Shown: positions 1 through 29,137 of the stretch, in pieces
Layout: every line of letters begins with the position of its first letter
How positions within the stretch are numbered: position 1 is the stretch's first letter
Assembly (NCBI GenBank): GCA_015143295.1
Contig: CM026551.1
Coordinates: forward strand, 17,533,827 to 17,597,826
Source of the DNA: Tetracentron sinense
Taxonomy: Eukaryota > Streptophyta > Magnoliopsida > Trochodendrales > Trochodendraceae
Direction: 5' to 3'
Length of the DNA: 64,000 nucleotides
Notes under the pieces: generated by a model
Database searches by the model: none
What the model was told of the DNA's origin: nothing
What the model saw: only the letters and a program-made list of their open reading frames with translations
Position numbers and translations under genes: made by a program

Positions 1-748
1 TTTTTTCATACTTATGAATTTTCCAATTATTAGAAAAAAGAGAGCAATCCTGGAGATTGTTGCCAGAGGAAATGAAAATCGCCGAAACCGATACGAAACA
101 GGCAATATACATAGGTTTTGGTAGCCCTTGTACGTTATTTATACTAATACGAAATGAGCGATACGTATCATTTCTTATTTATTTAATAATTACAATTAGT
201 TCATTGTGTAACGGTAATTGTGTTTGTTACTTTGTCTTCTGAGTCACTTCCCAAGACTTTATATTTGATAAATTTGGTTCTTATTACACATTTGATTATT
301 TTTTAATTTAAAAAAAAAATGTGTCCGAAACTGATATGTAATTTGTTGGGACCGGTACATCCCATGAAACCGTATTTTTAATACTTGGTTGCAACAAACC
401 CATCCTTGCACTTTTTTGGAATTTGGAAGTCCTGAAGAAAATGTAATTTGTGAATTGTCCAAACAAATATTAATAATTATGTAGGAAATAGGAAGTCTTG
501 ACAGAATATATAAGATTTCTTCCAATCAAGAGAGGGAAAGACTGTAATCTTGATTTTGAACTTCACTTTTATACTCTTGCCTTAATGTTGTATTTAATGA
601 CTTCTTTAGTTGGAAATTACTCTTTATTAATTGCTGGTGTGTCTGACTATTTATCTTAATTGCATTGGTTACAATATGTTAGAAGTTAACTTGTGCTACT
701 TTAGTTCTGTATAGTAGTTTATTTGTTGATGCTTTTCCTGTGGTGCAG
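1..748 (+). other. Probable first intron of RPL37A and upstream DNA
   Basis: No coding exon was recognised here. The stretch ends in the acceptor (gtgcag, 743-748) of RPL37A exon 2. The only residue missing from the protein is the initiator Met, and no ATG followed by a good donor was seen. In plant eL43 genes known to me the first coding exon can be just the ATG, so that exon is either upstream of base 1 or was missed. Most of the stretch is AT-rich and intron-like. Confidence 0.5.
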
Positions 749-1664
<916 letters not shown>

Positions 1665-2336
1665 GACAGTCAATCTTATCTGCGTCTGTTTTTTGATATT
1701 TATATCCGAGTTTCATCCTAGATGCAAAATACTTTATGAAGCACTGAAATGAATTTCTTTTGCAGTATGATATTTTGAAAACCAATTTGGTTTGATGTGA
1801 AATACTTGGAACTGTTGGAAGTAGGTTTTGATTGCCACTTGTTGATCATCAATAGCATCATCAATTTGTGAACGTCACAAAATCTGCTTTTTAACGAGTT
1901 ATGTTGTGAAATCTAGCATGTTCATCTTGTCTTTTTGAGCCATTGGATGCTATCTTTGTGATGTAAGATAGCATGCATCCAATCTGCAGAATCAATGGCT
2001 TCCAATGAGGTGCTACACCTGAGGGCCTTTTTAGTTGTGAATTGCGAATATGGTCACGATTTGCTTTCTAAGTGCCTGATCCCCCATATGTTGCCCTGCA
2101 AACAACTAGATTTTTGTTTTTAATATAGTTGATGGATTTGTTTTCCACGAGAAATGGTGTTTCCCTGCAGATGTCTAATAAAAGTCTTCTGGATGTCCTG
2201 CCTTTAGGTTCTTTCATCAGATACCACCCCTGTTTTCTTCAAACAAGTGGTCCAGATTTTCATTTCCTGCCCTCTATGCAACTATCATTCAAAGAACCTA
2301 CTTTTTGATGTAGCATATAAGTTCATTACTGCGATT
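1665..2336 (+). other. RPL37A 3' flank
   Basis: Begins right after the RPL37A stop and should hold its 3' UTR and polyadenylation region; AATAAA-like signals are degenerate. No exon, RNA gene or repeat with clear ends was recognised. It ends at the target duplication of the following hAT MITE. Confidence 0.4.
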
Positions 2337-2827
2337 CTAGGAAGCACGGATACGGCGATATGGCAAAACCTAAAAAAATAGGATATGGGTACGTTAGGAT
2401 ACGATGTCTGTAATTTTTTTTATAAATAATAATAATACTATATTTTGTATTATAATTACAAAATAACCATTGATTCGGTTTTGTTTATGTATAAAAAAGA
2501 CCATCTCATCATCTACTAAGCAAAAAAAGAAAGTCATCCTATCATCCACTAAACAAAATATAAAGAAGATAGGGTCACACCCACGGGTCTCCAAAAAAAA
2601 ATTAAATAAAAAAAAAAAAAACTTAAAAAAAAAAAAATATAAACGGCCATGTCTCGGACGTATCCCGGAGTATACCGGACGTATCCATGCCATATCCGAA
2701 GTAAAAAATTTATTTTTAATTAATAGGATACGTTTAAGCCGTTTCCCGTCGTATCAGAGGCGTATCCGTATCCGATACGTATTAGATACGGGTACGAACC
2801 CCTATTTGAAGTATCCGTGCTTCTTAG
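2337..2827. mobile_element. hAT-type MITE, 491 bp, 8-bp TSD
   Basis: Non-autonomous DNA transposon. The ends are inverted repeats: the left end begins CTAGGAAGCACGGATAC and the right end, reverse complemented, is the same 17 bases with one mismatch. A perfect 8-bp direct duplication CTGCGATT flanks it at 2329-2336 and 2828-2835. An 8-bp duplication with short inverted ends is the hAT hallmark. The interior is AT-rich with many GTATCCG/CGGATAC motifs and has no transposase. The ORFs crossing it are low-complexity Lys/Phe readings. Confidence 0.88.
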
Positions 2828-2898
2828 CTGCGATTTCATTTTATTTTAGTGTTACTTTTATCATCTGTTTGTTTCAATGTCTAGGGCTCACTCGTGAT

Positions 2899-3116
2899 TA
2901 GGGGGGGTATTCCAGCCAGGCTTGGCTCTGCTTGGCTCAGTTTGAAATTTTTTCACTTGCTGGGCTTGGTTTGAAATTTTTCCATCTATGTTTGAGCTTG
3001 GCTCGGCTCGGCTCGAATATGCTCAGTTGGGCTCGAGCTTGAATTGATTCGAGCTCGGCGTAGCTTGAGCTCGGATTGAATTATTAAAAAATAATTTTAA
3101 AATAAAAATAATAAAA

Positions 3117-3164
<48 letters not shown>

Positions 3165-3745
3165 GTCGTGCTAGAGTTCGCTTAATGCTCCGTTTGTTTT
3201 GAGCTAAAATTGGGGAAAACAAATTAATTCACAAAAATATCATTTTCCAAGTATATTTTCTTTAGGATAACTGGCATTTTCCTCGAAATTTATTTGTTTT
3301 CCTCTATTTTACTTCAAAACAAAGGGAGCATAAAATGTAAAGGTACAAATGACACTTTTGTAATTATTTAAAACATGGATGACATTTTGATAAAATCAAT
3401 TAAAAACAATCTTTTCAAGAATACCCTTTGTATCTTATATCAATTACCAACAATACCAAGCATTTTGGCATGCGTGACCTTTAATGGAGTTCACGTATTG
3501 CGAGACTCCTATCATTATCATATATATATATATATAATATTATTTTCTTTATAATATTCAAGCCGAACTGAGCCTCAATCGGGCCGAGCTGAATCAAATA
3601 GGCCTTGGCTCGAGCTTGGCTTGAATACATTTTCAAACTCAAAAAATAGTTCGGTTTGATCGAGCCTATTTTTCGAGCTCAAGCCGAGCTTTTTCGGGTC
3701 AAGCTGAGCTGAACTTTGAGCTAGATCGGTTAGGATACACCCCCG
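2899..3745. mobile_element. hAT-like non-autonomous element with Ser/Leu-like GAGCTCGGC repeats
   Basis: The left end is TAGGGGGGGTATTCC; the right end reads GGATACACCCCCG, its approximate inverse complement. An 8-bp duplication with one mismatch flanks it (CTCGTGAT 2891-2898, CTTGTGAT 3746-3753). Both arms carry many GCTCGGCTCGAGCTTG-like motifs in opposite orientation. The centre holds an (AT)n run (about 3126-3162) and a nested foldback at 3184-3332. A related truncated copy starts at 48909 and degenerate arms occur at 26.3 and 27.3-27.5 kb. No protein is encoded. Confidence 0.7.
3184..3332. repeat. Nested 147-bp foldback MITE
   Basis: Two arms of about 46 bp face each other: the left begins ATGCTCCGTTTGTTTTGAG (3185) and the right ends CAAAACAAAGGGAGCAT (3331). 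The arms match with only a few differences, including the internal GGAAAACAAAT block. It sits in the middle of the hAT-like element at 2899-3745. TTA/AAA at the borders leaves the target duplication uncertain, so the superfamily (perhaps Tourist-like) is a guess. Confidence 0.6.
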
Positions 3746-3753
3746 CTTGTGAT

Positions 3754-5743
3754 CCATAGTCCTGATTAAAAAAACAAAAACGAGGGCTAGAGAATCTCCT
3801 ATGGTACCTTAGCCCTTTTTCTTGGAAAAGCCTTAAAAATCCTGGTTTGGTTGCTGAGAAAATACAGGGGGGGAGAAATGGAAAATAAGATAGTAATAAT
3901 ATGATTTTTTTCTTTTCTCTTGCCAAAAGGAAACAAAAAGGGTGAGAAAATCCCAACTTTTTGGGCTTGAACACCTAGCTCAATTGAGTAACTTGTTGCA
4001 GAGCAATGTGGAACACCAAAACCTTTTGAGTTGGACTCCATAGCTCGATTGCACTGCAATGTGCATTGCTACAATGAGGTTTGCTTGTGAGTCCAGCTGA
4101 TCCATTAAAAAGACGAAACATTTGTGAGAGATTGTGTGGTTCACATGGTTTGCTAGCTTGATTCGCATACTTAAGCATGTAAAAAATAAATATATTATAA
4201 TATATAATTATTGTTTGAAAAATATCAAGAAGATAACAATCGAACTATACCAAGTACTGATCAATTCTATAGTTACTGTAACAAATTCGCCCTTAATTTA
4301 TTGAATCTGAATTCTGTAATAGTATGCTATATCCAGTATACTTTCCAAAACCTTATGTAACATTCGACAAACATTTAATAATTATATGCAGAAACTGAAA
4401 TCTGATCTGACCAGTAGTTACTGTAACACTATAGTGTTCACCAGTAACTCTTTTGAAAATCTGTAACCGCAAATAACAACAACTAGCAAAGAATGATCTG
4501 CAAAACAAATGAAGAGAGAAATATGTTTGGGGTAGAAATAATTCGTTAGAAGGAAAGCTGAGGTGTGGTCACGACCACTATCCTTGAAATCGATTTCGCC
4601 CCCACAGATTTATTCTTTGATGCAGTTGGGTAGATAGCGCCCGATCTCCAGGATTCAACAGCCGTTCTTTGTTAATCGTGTACTCGAAATAACAAAAAAA
4701 AACGAACTTGTATTGAGATGATTTTGCCCAAATAATATCAAGAAATTTTCTGTCTTTTCAGAAAAGATAAACCCAGAATTTTTTAATATTCTAATCCATA
4801 TATGTTTCGTGTTGAAGACGAAGATTGGTTAGGCTTAAATAAGTTTAACCATGCCAACGGATTAAAAAAAAATTTAATGAGATATTAATCTACCAAAACT
4901 GATACGAACCAAAAAGGAAAGAAAATAAACAAAGAAACCGATGAGGCATGTACCTCTTGATCCTATTGAATTCTCCAACGAATCCACACAATCAATTCCC
5001 CAAAATAAATTGTAAAAGAATAGAATAGCAGTTAAGAATTGCTTTATATTGATTTCTAAATGAGAGCTTTAACACAGTAGGAAGAAGAGAAGAATAGAAA
5101 GGGACGAAGGCTGTTCTCGAGAAATTAGGAAAGTCTCTTTTGAGATTTGATCCTATGTTTCTCACACTTTAAGAAATAAAGGACACTAAAGTTATGATAC
5201 AATGCTTCTCATAATAGGATTTGTTTTTGGTTTTTCTCTTAAAATAGTAAATACAACATTTATAACTTTAAGCATGTAAATAAATATATTATAAATACTT
5301 ATTTTTTTAAAAATAAGTATTTTTAAGAGCAATTTGTGAACCCTAAGAAAAATTGTCAAACCTAGAGTATAAATTGGCCGAACCCAAAGAAAAAAATGAG
5401 GAACTCAAATTAAAAAATTTGGCGAACCAAAGACCCATGCTAGTTAACTCAATTTCACGAATCAAGCCGAACGGAACTGTTCGCTCCAGTAGGCAGCAAG
5501 CTAAGTAATCCTGTTTTATAATGTCGCGACTAATAAAAGCTTCCTCTCTCTCTCTCTCTCTCTCATAAAACCAAACGGAGAAAAATCAATCACGGTCGGT
5601 GAAACAGGCAGCTAAGCATATATATATATTTTTTTTTTTGGGGAGAGAAGCACAACATAACAGCTGTTTCTGACATATTCAAAAGCAAATCAAGTGAAGT
5701 TGTAGGTCAAGTGAAGTTGTAGGTTGGAACAAGACATTGCCGC
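3754..5743. other. Gene-free stretch with 28-bp direct repeats 1.1 kb apart
   Basis: No recognisable exon. A near-identical AT-rich segment starting TTAAGCATGTAAA and ending ATATATTATAA occurs at about 4169-4200 and again at about 5266-5293, bracketing 1.07 kb. The inside (about 4540-4960) reads like degraded LTR or retroelement sequence, but no LTR ends, PBS or protein were found. A (CT)n microsatellite lies at about 5545-5564. Short ORFs at 3575-4178 have no family resemblance and are taken as chance. Confidence 0.4.
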
Positions 5744-5751
5744 CTTAGAGG

Positions 5752-6136
5752 TAGGGATGGCAACGGGCCGGGCTAACCGGGTAACCCACCCTGCCCCTAT
5801 TGGGGCGCGCGGGTTTGAGGATTAGATGCTAAACCTGAGTCAGGTTCTGGTCAGGGGATGGATTTACGCCGCCCCACCCCGTTTATAATGTCAAATTACT
5901 TTTTACCCTAATTTTAATACTAAATTACCACATTATAATACTTAAGGTATGAAATACACCCCGTCCCGACCCATCTAGTGCTTAACGGGATGGGGATGGG
6001 GATAAGAAATGTTTTAAAAAATCGGAAGTGACCCGCCCCGCCCTACTCCGATCCGGGTTTGGGGTAGGAATTTTCCATTAGGGGTGGGGTCGGGACGGAG
6101 GCGCCCCGGCCCAAACCCGCCCCATTTCCATCCCTA
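5752..6136. mobile_element. hAT-type MITE, 385 bp, perfect 8-bp TSD
   Basis: The ends are TAGGGATGGCAACGGG on the left and CCCCATTTCCATCCCTA on the right, an inverted pair. The element is flanked by perfect 8-bp duplications CTTAGAGG (5744-5751 and 6137-6144), which fixes both borders. The interior is rich in CCCGCCCC/GGGGCGGG motifs and has no ORF of interest. Similar TAGGGGTG-type ends elsewhere in the window belong to related hAT MITE families. Confidence 0.9.
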
Positions 6137-6184
6137 CTTAGAGGTCATGACTACCAATTATTTAGGTGAATACATATTATTGCA

Positions 6185-6775
6185 ATAGGGGGTGCACATG
6201 GGTACGGGTCAAATCGTGAACCCGACTGAACCGACCACCATGGTTCAGTTTTGATTCTTAATTTATGTAAATCGATTTTTTTCGGTTCGGTTTTGGTTTG
6301 TTCAAATTTGAAACCAAACCGAACTGAGAAATGAACCGAACTAGAACTGAACCGAACTAGAACCGAATGTGGACCAGCAAACCGAACCGAACCAAGAACC
6401 GAATGTGAAAACCGCGAACTGAAAACCGTGTGAGAACCGAACCGAACTGGTTTGGTCCTATAATTTTTTTTTTTTTTAAGAACCCTTTCATTCCTTTGGG
6501 CTTTTGGAGAAGCCACACAGTTCCCATGCTGATCTATAGGAGCCAAGTCATTATTGTCTTGATGGTCTAGCCCACGCATCATTGTGTCCAAAATTTATCG
6601 ATATTAGGACTCGTGGGTAGAACCGAACCGAATTAAGGCTCTTCGGTTCGGTTGGTTTCTTTCCAAACCAAGCTTTACGGGTCGGTCTTGGGTTGATTTT
6701 TTTAAAACCGAGAACCGACGGTTCGGTCCCAAAATTTCTTAGAACCGACCCAAACCTAACCGTGTGCGTGCAATC
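6185..6775. repeat. Degenerate repeat dominated by GGTTCGGTT/AACCGAACC motifs
   Basis: From about 6190 the sequence alternates between GGTTCGG and AACCGAACC motifs in both orientations, interrupted at about 6460-6600 by unrelated sequence. The borders look like a diverged hAT-type end (GGGGGTGCACATGG on the left, CCGTGTGCGTGCAATC on the right). TGCAAT/GCAAT at each side may be a decayed duplication. Two overlapping minus-strand ORFs of 146 and 84 codons here are translations of the repeat. Confidence 0.5.
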
Positions 6776-6944
6776 AAATCTTTTGCACTTACTCCACCAC
6801 GTCACTTTTCGCCATCACCTTGCCACCACGTCAGTTTTCGCCATCACCTTGCACTTCTAGAATCTCTAACCATCACTAACTCATTCCTTTGGAGCTAGAG
6901 CTTGAGTACACAGACATTGACAAAATTATATATATTTATATACA

Positions 6945-7459
6945 GTAGCAGAGATCCCGTGCGATGCACGGGTAATAATTTAAGAATATTTAAAATTAAA
7001 TAATATTATTTATTTATTTAAATATTAAGTAATATTTTTATTAATATATTTTTTTTATTTGATAAACATTATAATTTGTATTAATTCTGATTTTATAATA
7101 ATAATTTATTATTATTTTAACCACAGTTGATAAAAAAAAATCACAAATTTCTTAGTATTAAACTTAAATTAATACAGCCCAAGAGTTTGAGATAAGAGAG
7201 AAATCTACAATAGTGGAGATAGAGAGGTCTCTAGGATGAGATAATGGATCCCAAACCTATAAGAGTTGGAGATAAGAGAAGACTCTACAATAGTGGAAAT
7301 ATAGAGGGCTCTAGGATGAGATAATAGGCCCCAGACTTGAACGGTGGAGATTAAAGAGAAAATCCACGTGTTATTTCTAAAATAGAAGTAATAAGATTAG
7401 AGGGATTAAGGTTTGGAAAGCAGAGAAAGAAATTTTATTTCTTTATATTATAGTATTGA
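6945..7459 (-). mobile_element. Short non-autonomous Helitron, minus strand
   Basis: Read on the minus strand, it starts with TC at 7459 (TCAATACTATAATATAAAG) directly after an A. It ends with a hairpin-forming CCCGTGCATCGCACGGG about 10 bases before CTAC at 6948-6945, followed by T. The usual Helitron end is CTAG|T; here the last base seems mutated. The hairpin and 5'-TC fit plant Helitrons. There is no RepHel coding capacity, and the interior is AT-rich with two partial copies of a GAGATAAGAGA-type segment. Confidence 0.65.
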
Positions 7460-7469
7460 TTGATATATA

Positions 7470-8695
7470 TATATAGAGAGAGAGAGAGATATGGCTCTAA
7501 ATAGAACGAAATGATAAACAGATTTGGCGCAACCAACCACAACCACAAAACTATCTTTCATGGACGGATTACTTCATCAGGGCAAAGATTAATCTAAAGT
7601 CCTAGACTGCAGCTTTAGCATCTGAATAGTATAGCAATAGTTGCTGCAAGTGATTTGTCTTAGATGCATCTGAAATGTTATTATAATGGACCTGCCAAAC
7701 CCTAAATCCCTGTACTCTACACATGTCCAACCAATCTCATTGACCAATACACGGATCACCTACCGGAATTGAATAACCATGAGTGCCCGGAGGATCTTTA
7801 ACCAAATTCCGAACTAAAACTAAATGGCTAAATAAATAAAAGTTCATAAAAGATGATGCTAACCGAGAACTATAAGACATGCATTTCTTTTCGGTGGTAT
7901 TGCGGGTATCCGGACCTCTAAGAGTGCACCCAACTAAATCTCCCGGGCACCTGCAGAACCCTCAATCCAACGCACCAGGAAAGAAGGGCACGTGCAGAAC
8001 CCCCAATCCAACGCACCAGGAAAGAAGGGCAAGTGCAGAACCCCCAATCCACACACACCAAGAAAAAAAGGGATAAATCCCTGAGGGTGGCCAAGAAGGG
8101 GTAGGGATTCGAACTCAGGATGTAAGACACATATCATCAAGCAAATAGAAAATCTACAACCATTATATATACAAGGATTTTCATCAAGCTGTGATGTGTA
8201 ACATTAATTTGGGAGACTAGGTTATTAAACTGGACTTACCAAGCATTGGGCCAGTTCTGGGATTGGTCATAGAGCAATACAACGAAACCAGGGTCTTAAG
8301 GGGAGAGTTCAGACCCCTCATCGGATTCAGATGGTTATCTTCGAAGGGCACTTATTTTAACATGAAATCAATAATAAAAGAAGAGAAATCAAGACCAACA
8401 AACCCACAGAGCAAGGCGCAAGGCAATTCAATCAGTTACAACCAGAAAAAAAAAATCAAGCAGGTGTTCTCTGAATACAAAGCTAATTGAAAAATAATAA
8501 TAGCTCAACATGTCAAATAACTTTCCGAACATTTTCCTCAATATATAAAGGGGCGAAAGCAGTTGCAATACTTTGGGGGCTTCAAAATCCTCTCTGGATA
8601 GTTAAAACTATTGCTTTCCAACAGAAGCAAGAGATTCACCAATGATTGATCATGGGAATTCTCACCCCAAATTGCTGCCGGAACTCCTGCATCAT
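7470..8695. other. CK2-beta 3' flank with a 37-bp minisatellite
   Basis: Downstream of the CK2-beta stop (minus strand). At about 7950-8070 there are three consecutive copies of a roughly 37-bp unit containing GCAGAACCC(C/T)CAATCCAACGC. The ORFs on both strands here are translations of this array. About 8520-8695 is probably the CK2-beta 3' UTR, with AATATATAAAG-like AT-rich sequence but no clear poly(A) signal. No other feature was recognised. Confidence 0.45.
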
Positions 8696-25312
<16,617 letters not shown>

Positions 25313-25870
25313 GTCCTCCTCCCCTTCCTCTCCTCGACTCCACAACTTTCTTTATGGCAGAAGATTTCAATCCCCTCCTCACAACATAGTATGAGTACAC
25401 AAAAGAAAAAAAAAAACCTAGATTACAGATGAACAACAAACCAGAAAAGAGCAGACTAGGGTTTTCTGACAAGAACAAGCCAAAAAAACCCTGGTTTTGA
25501 TTGTCAAACAGAAAGAGAAATAATGATACCCTAGATTTACAGAGAACTATAAGAAGAAGAAGAAGACCGGAGATTGAAAAAAGGTAGGGTTTTTAAGAGA
25601 GAGAAAACGAAGGCTACAACGGGATGGAGAGGAAGAGAGAGAGAGAGATTTTTCTTTCTCTGAGAGATGATGAAGGCTTCAACGGGATGCAGAGGAAGAG
25701 ACTCTCTCTCCTGTTTTTATGTTTTTGGGGGTTCTGGGTCGGCTTCAGAGAGGACCGAGAGAGAGAATCTAGGGTTAAGAAAAGTTAGCACAGTCGAACC
25801 CTCTGGTCCGGCGGCATTGGCTGTACAGGCGTGGTCACCTAAGTTTTTTTTGGCACAACACCTTAGTAAC
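25313..25870 (-). promoter_or_regulatory. CK2-beta 5' leader and promoter region
   Basis: On the minus strand, upstream of the ATG at 25312, there is a pyrimidine-rich leader: (CTT)n near 25552-25566 and (CT)n near 25630-25665, typical of plant 5' UTRs and core promoters. An ATG at 25345, in frame with the chosen start, lies in it. AGGGTTTT-type telo-box-like motifs occur on the plus strand at 25459 and 25587 (telo-boxes are common upstream of plant housekeeping genes). No clear TATA box was found, and the exact transcription start cannot be set. Confidence 0.4.
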
Positions 25871-25874
25871 GGCT

Positions 25875-27480
25875 GTCAATGGGCTGGCTTCGGTCCGGGC
25901 CGCACCGACTGATAAACGGGCTGGGAGTAGCCGCGGCACAGACTTGAAAGACCAAGCCAAACTCTTATTTAACTCGAATGTTTAAACGAGCTATAAGTTA
26001 GATTTTCACTGTGTTTGGATAAATTTCTGGATTTGACTCGACTTTTTCTCAGCGTACTTAGGAGTTTTAAAAAATTGTATTTAGTTTGTTGTTTATTTTT
26101 TCCTGTAGAAACCAAAAGCGCATAAAAGACATAATTTTGATTTTTAAGAAAAACTGATGGGAGTGACTTCCACCGAAAGAGAATGTTACAACTTTTGAGA
26201 GAAGTCACCCCATTCTCTCATTAGCTCACAATTTTTTTTGCAAAGAATAGAATAAAAAAGTCACTTTTTAGAAAAGTTTAACCAAACAAGACCTTTATTT
26301 GATTTGGCTCGGTTTGAAGCTCGGCTTATTTAAGCCTTGGTTGAGCTCAATTAATTTTAAATATTGTCTATATATATATATATATATATATAATTATATC
26401 TTTACTATTATAATAAGAGAGGCAGGCGTAGCCTGATTTTTTCGAAATTCTCAAACTACCCTTACATAAAACAAAATTTCGATTTAATGTTTTACTTTAA
26501 TTCCCAAACTACCCTCATCTGTTTAAATAATAAAATCACAGTCAATTGTGATTGCCCTCGAGGAGAGTTCAATCTCACCCACAGGTTAACACGTGTCTCT
26601 TTTAACTCTTATTAACTATGATAAACTCCTTCCCCACGCTCTCACGTGCATCGCACATGCTACCGCTAGTTTTTAGTAAAACTATTTATATATATATATA
26701 TATTTTTTTGGTTAAATTAAACAATGCAAAACTAAAAGGCAACACAAGGAAAACTCACGAACTCACAACACAAGACAAAGCTGAAAGGTAACACAAGGTA
26801 ATGTTATTTATATCGGGGCGAAAAATATGCCCAACGAAACGTGCATGTTCCTCCAGGCTACCAGATGTTTCATTGAACCCCCATTAATTGTGGTTAAAAT
26901 TCACTTACCCATAGGATTAATGAATCTAACTAAGGTTTTTGGGAAAAAATATTAACCATGACTTAATGAAACTTAATCATGATTAATGGAGAATAAAGGG
27001 ATACATGACAGCTTGGGTGGGGGGGGGGGGGGTGCACGTTCTATTGGGCGAAAAGTGTACATGTAAAGAATCACACACTTTATATTAATATATAATAATA
27101 CTTCTTAACTTATAAATAAGTTTAAGAGTTAATAAGAATAAAAAAACTAAGCAAAAAGTAAAAATTTAACCCTAACCCTCTATACCAAGGATTATCTTCA
27201 AATTTTTATGATTAGATTAATATTTGTGTAGTTTCTTATATTGTAATTTAATAATAAATAAAATTATTTAAAATTAATTAAAAGAACTTTAAATTTCAAA
27301 TATCTTAAGTTTGGCTTAGCTTGAATCAAGTATGAGTTGAGCTCAATCAAGCTGAGCTTTTTCAAGCCAAGCCAAGCTCAAGCCTGACTATTCAAGCCTG
27401 AATCAAGTTAAAACCAAGCTCGAGCATGTTCTAACTAAGCTTGAGCTTGACCAAGTTCGGTTCGAATATAGGTCTACCTC
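25875..27480. repeat. Degenerate hAT-like arms with nested insertions
   Basis: AGGCTTGGCTCG-like motifs at 26295-26355 and their inverse at 27305-27470 resemble the arms of the 2899-3745 element; the two halves are separated by a Helitron (26399-26669) and other DNA. A (TA)n run precedes the Helitron at about 26370-26392. A run of about 14 consecutive G lies at about 27018-27032. Ends and target duplication are not resolvable. Confidence 0.45.
26399..26669 (+). mobile_element. Short Helitron, 271 bp, 5'-TC...CTAG-3'
   Basis: Starts TCTTTACTATTATAAT at 26399 directly after A, and ends CCGCTAG at 26669 directly before T: the A|T insertion rule and TC..CTRR ends of Helitrons. The last 30 bases contain CGTGCATCGCACATG, able to form the subterminal hairpin. 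No coding capacity, so a non-autonomous copy. A sister copy of the same family starts at 27988. Confidence 0.8.
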
Positions 27481-27582
27481 TAACTTGAGCCCATTTACAA
27501 CAGATTTTGTCGGTGTGACGCTGGGTGAACCCCAATATTTGATGACTACATCCTATTTCTAAAAGGGTGGAACTACGCACAC

Positions 27583-27887
27583 CTAGGGGTGTCAATGGGC
27601 TAACTTCGATCCAGCCCGATCCGACTAGGCCTGATTAATAAATGGGTTGGATCGGGCTGGGCTAGGCCAACCCACTTATTAATCGGCCAGATCCATCTAA
27701 AAAATCATGTGCTTTTATTTGCTTATAAACTAAGCGGGCCAATTAGTTGGGCTAAGCCCCGGTTAGAAGCCTACCTGAATGGGCTACGTGCTTTAGACTC
27801 CAAGCCCAACCCAACTAACAATCGAGTCGGGCTGAGCTGGGCCTGGAGCGGGTTGGGATGGCTGGCCCGGCCCATTAACACCCCTAG
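27583..27887. mobile_element. hAT-type MITE, 305 bp
   Basis: Inverted ends CTAGGGGTGTCAATGGGC (left) and GCCCATTAACACCCCTAG (right), one mismatch over 18 bases. The interior is full of CCAACCC/GGGTTGG and GGGCTGG motifs. The flanks ACGCACAC and GCGCATCC keep only a CGCA core, so the 8-bp duplication expected for hAT has decayed or the border is shifted by a base or two. Confidence 0.7.
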
Positions 27888-27987
27888 GCGCATCCACCAA
27901 TAGATGACTACACCCATTTTTAAAAAACTACTATTACTCACTATTAAATTAAAAAAAGAAATTATGTGCACACCAAACTAATCTTTA

Positions 27988-28360
27988 TCTTTACTATTAT
28001 AATGCGAGAGGCAGCCGTAGATGATTTTTTCGAAATTCCCATACTACCCTTATATAAAAACAAAACTTTGATTTAATGTTTGCTTTAATTCCCAAACTAC
28101 CCCTTGCCTTTGATTTAATTTCGAAACTACCTTTGCTCATCTATCTATTTTGAATCACAGCCAATCGCGATTGAACTCAAGGAGAGTTCAATCGCACTCG
28201 CGGGTTAACATGTGACTCTTTTAACTCTGATTATCGCACATGCCACTAGTGAGTTCAATCGCACCCGCAGGTTAATAGGTGTCCCTTTTAATTCCTATTA
28301 ATTGTGGTTAACTCCTTCCCCGTGCTCTCACGTGGATCGCTTGTGCCACCTACTTACTTC
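27988..28360 (+). mobile_element. Helitron with a duplicated 3' terminal segment
   Basis: The 5' end TCTTTACTATTATAATGCGAG (27988, after A) is the same family as 26399-26669. A first 3' end, CGCACATGCCACTAG, lies at 28249 directly before T. The 3' part is then repeated from 28250 (GAGTTCAATCGCAC..GGTTAA), leading to a second, degraded terminus CGCTTGTGCCACCTAC near 28355. The first unit is 262 bp. No coding capacity. Confidence 0.7.
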
Positions 28361-29137
28361 ATCGTTAACAATAAGTACCTCCCCTCTAGTCTGGATTGGT
28401 CTCATTAAGGTAATAAGCTAATGTGATGTATTTAAATAGTCCACAAATCCATAAATTTAATACGAAATGAGAAAGTCCTCAATTAATTTCTTGCGTTTAT
28501 GAATAGAAGATATCATAATAATAGAACCATGAGCCATTGCATCTGGAAAAATCTCTGTTTATGAATAGAATATATCATAATAGAATATATCATAATAATA
28601 GAACCATGAGCCATTGCATCTGGAAAAATCTCTGTTTATGAATAGAATATATCATAATAATAGAACCATGAGCCATTGCATTTGGAAAAATCTCTATTGA
28701 AATAGTCAAATATAGTAAGGGAACCTACTTATAGTGTTACCTAGTTATCGCGATTGTTGCTACCTTTTAATCATAAAGGAAATATTATGCTCGAGCCTCA
28801 AGCTCCTTTCCTTTGAAAAGTGTCCCTTCTTTGCCAAAGAAAGAATGTTTAAGAATGTGAGAGAGACAACGACAAATGGAAGAGTCGGTTGGTGAATGGA
28901 GAAAAAATTGGGTGGAGAAGAAGGTTGAGTTGCGTATATAGAAAACTTCAAACATAATAAATTTTCTTAATGAAGTATAGTCATCAAATGCTGAGTCCTC
29001 CCAGTACCACCCCTTTAAAATTATTGACTACACACCATTAAGTTAATAAAATTAAATGTGGTCATCTAAACAAAAATTTCTAAAAATTTTATATCTACTC
29101 AGCAAATTTCAAATTTTTAAAAGAAAAAACTACATGA
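28361..29137. repeat. Three-copy tandem repeat and AT-rich DNA
   Basis: About 28495-28695 holds three head-to-tail copies of a unit containing AATAGAACCATGAGCCATTGC; spacing is about 80 bp between the first two and 65 bp between the second and third, the difference being an internal duplication of ATAGAATATATCATA. The remainder shows no gene or element ends. Confidence 0.7.

Noticed and set aside
2394..2901. ORFs of 99 and 143 codons on opposite strands
   Set aside because: They lie across the hAT MITE and consist largely of Lys/Phe runs from poly(A)/(T); no domain.
6151..6805. Minus-strand ORFs of 146 and 84 codons with Arg-Phe-Gly-Ser repeats
   Set aside because: They are readings of the GGTTCGGTT repeat, not conserved protein.
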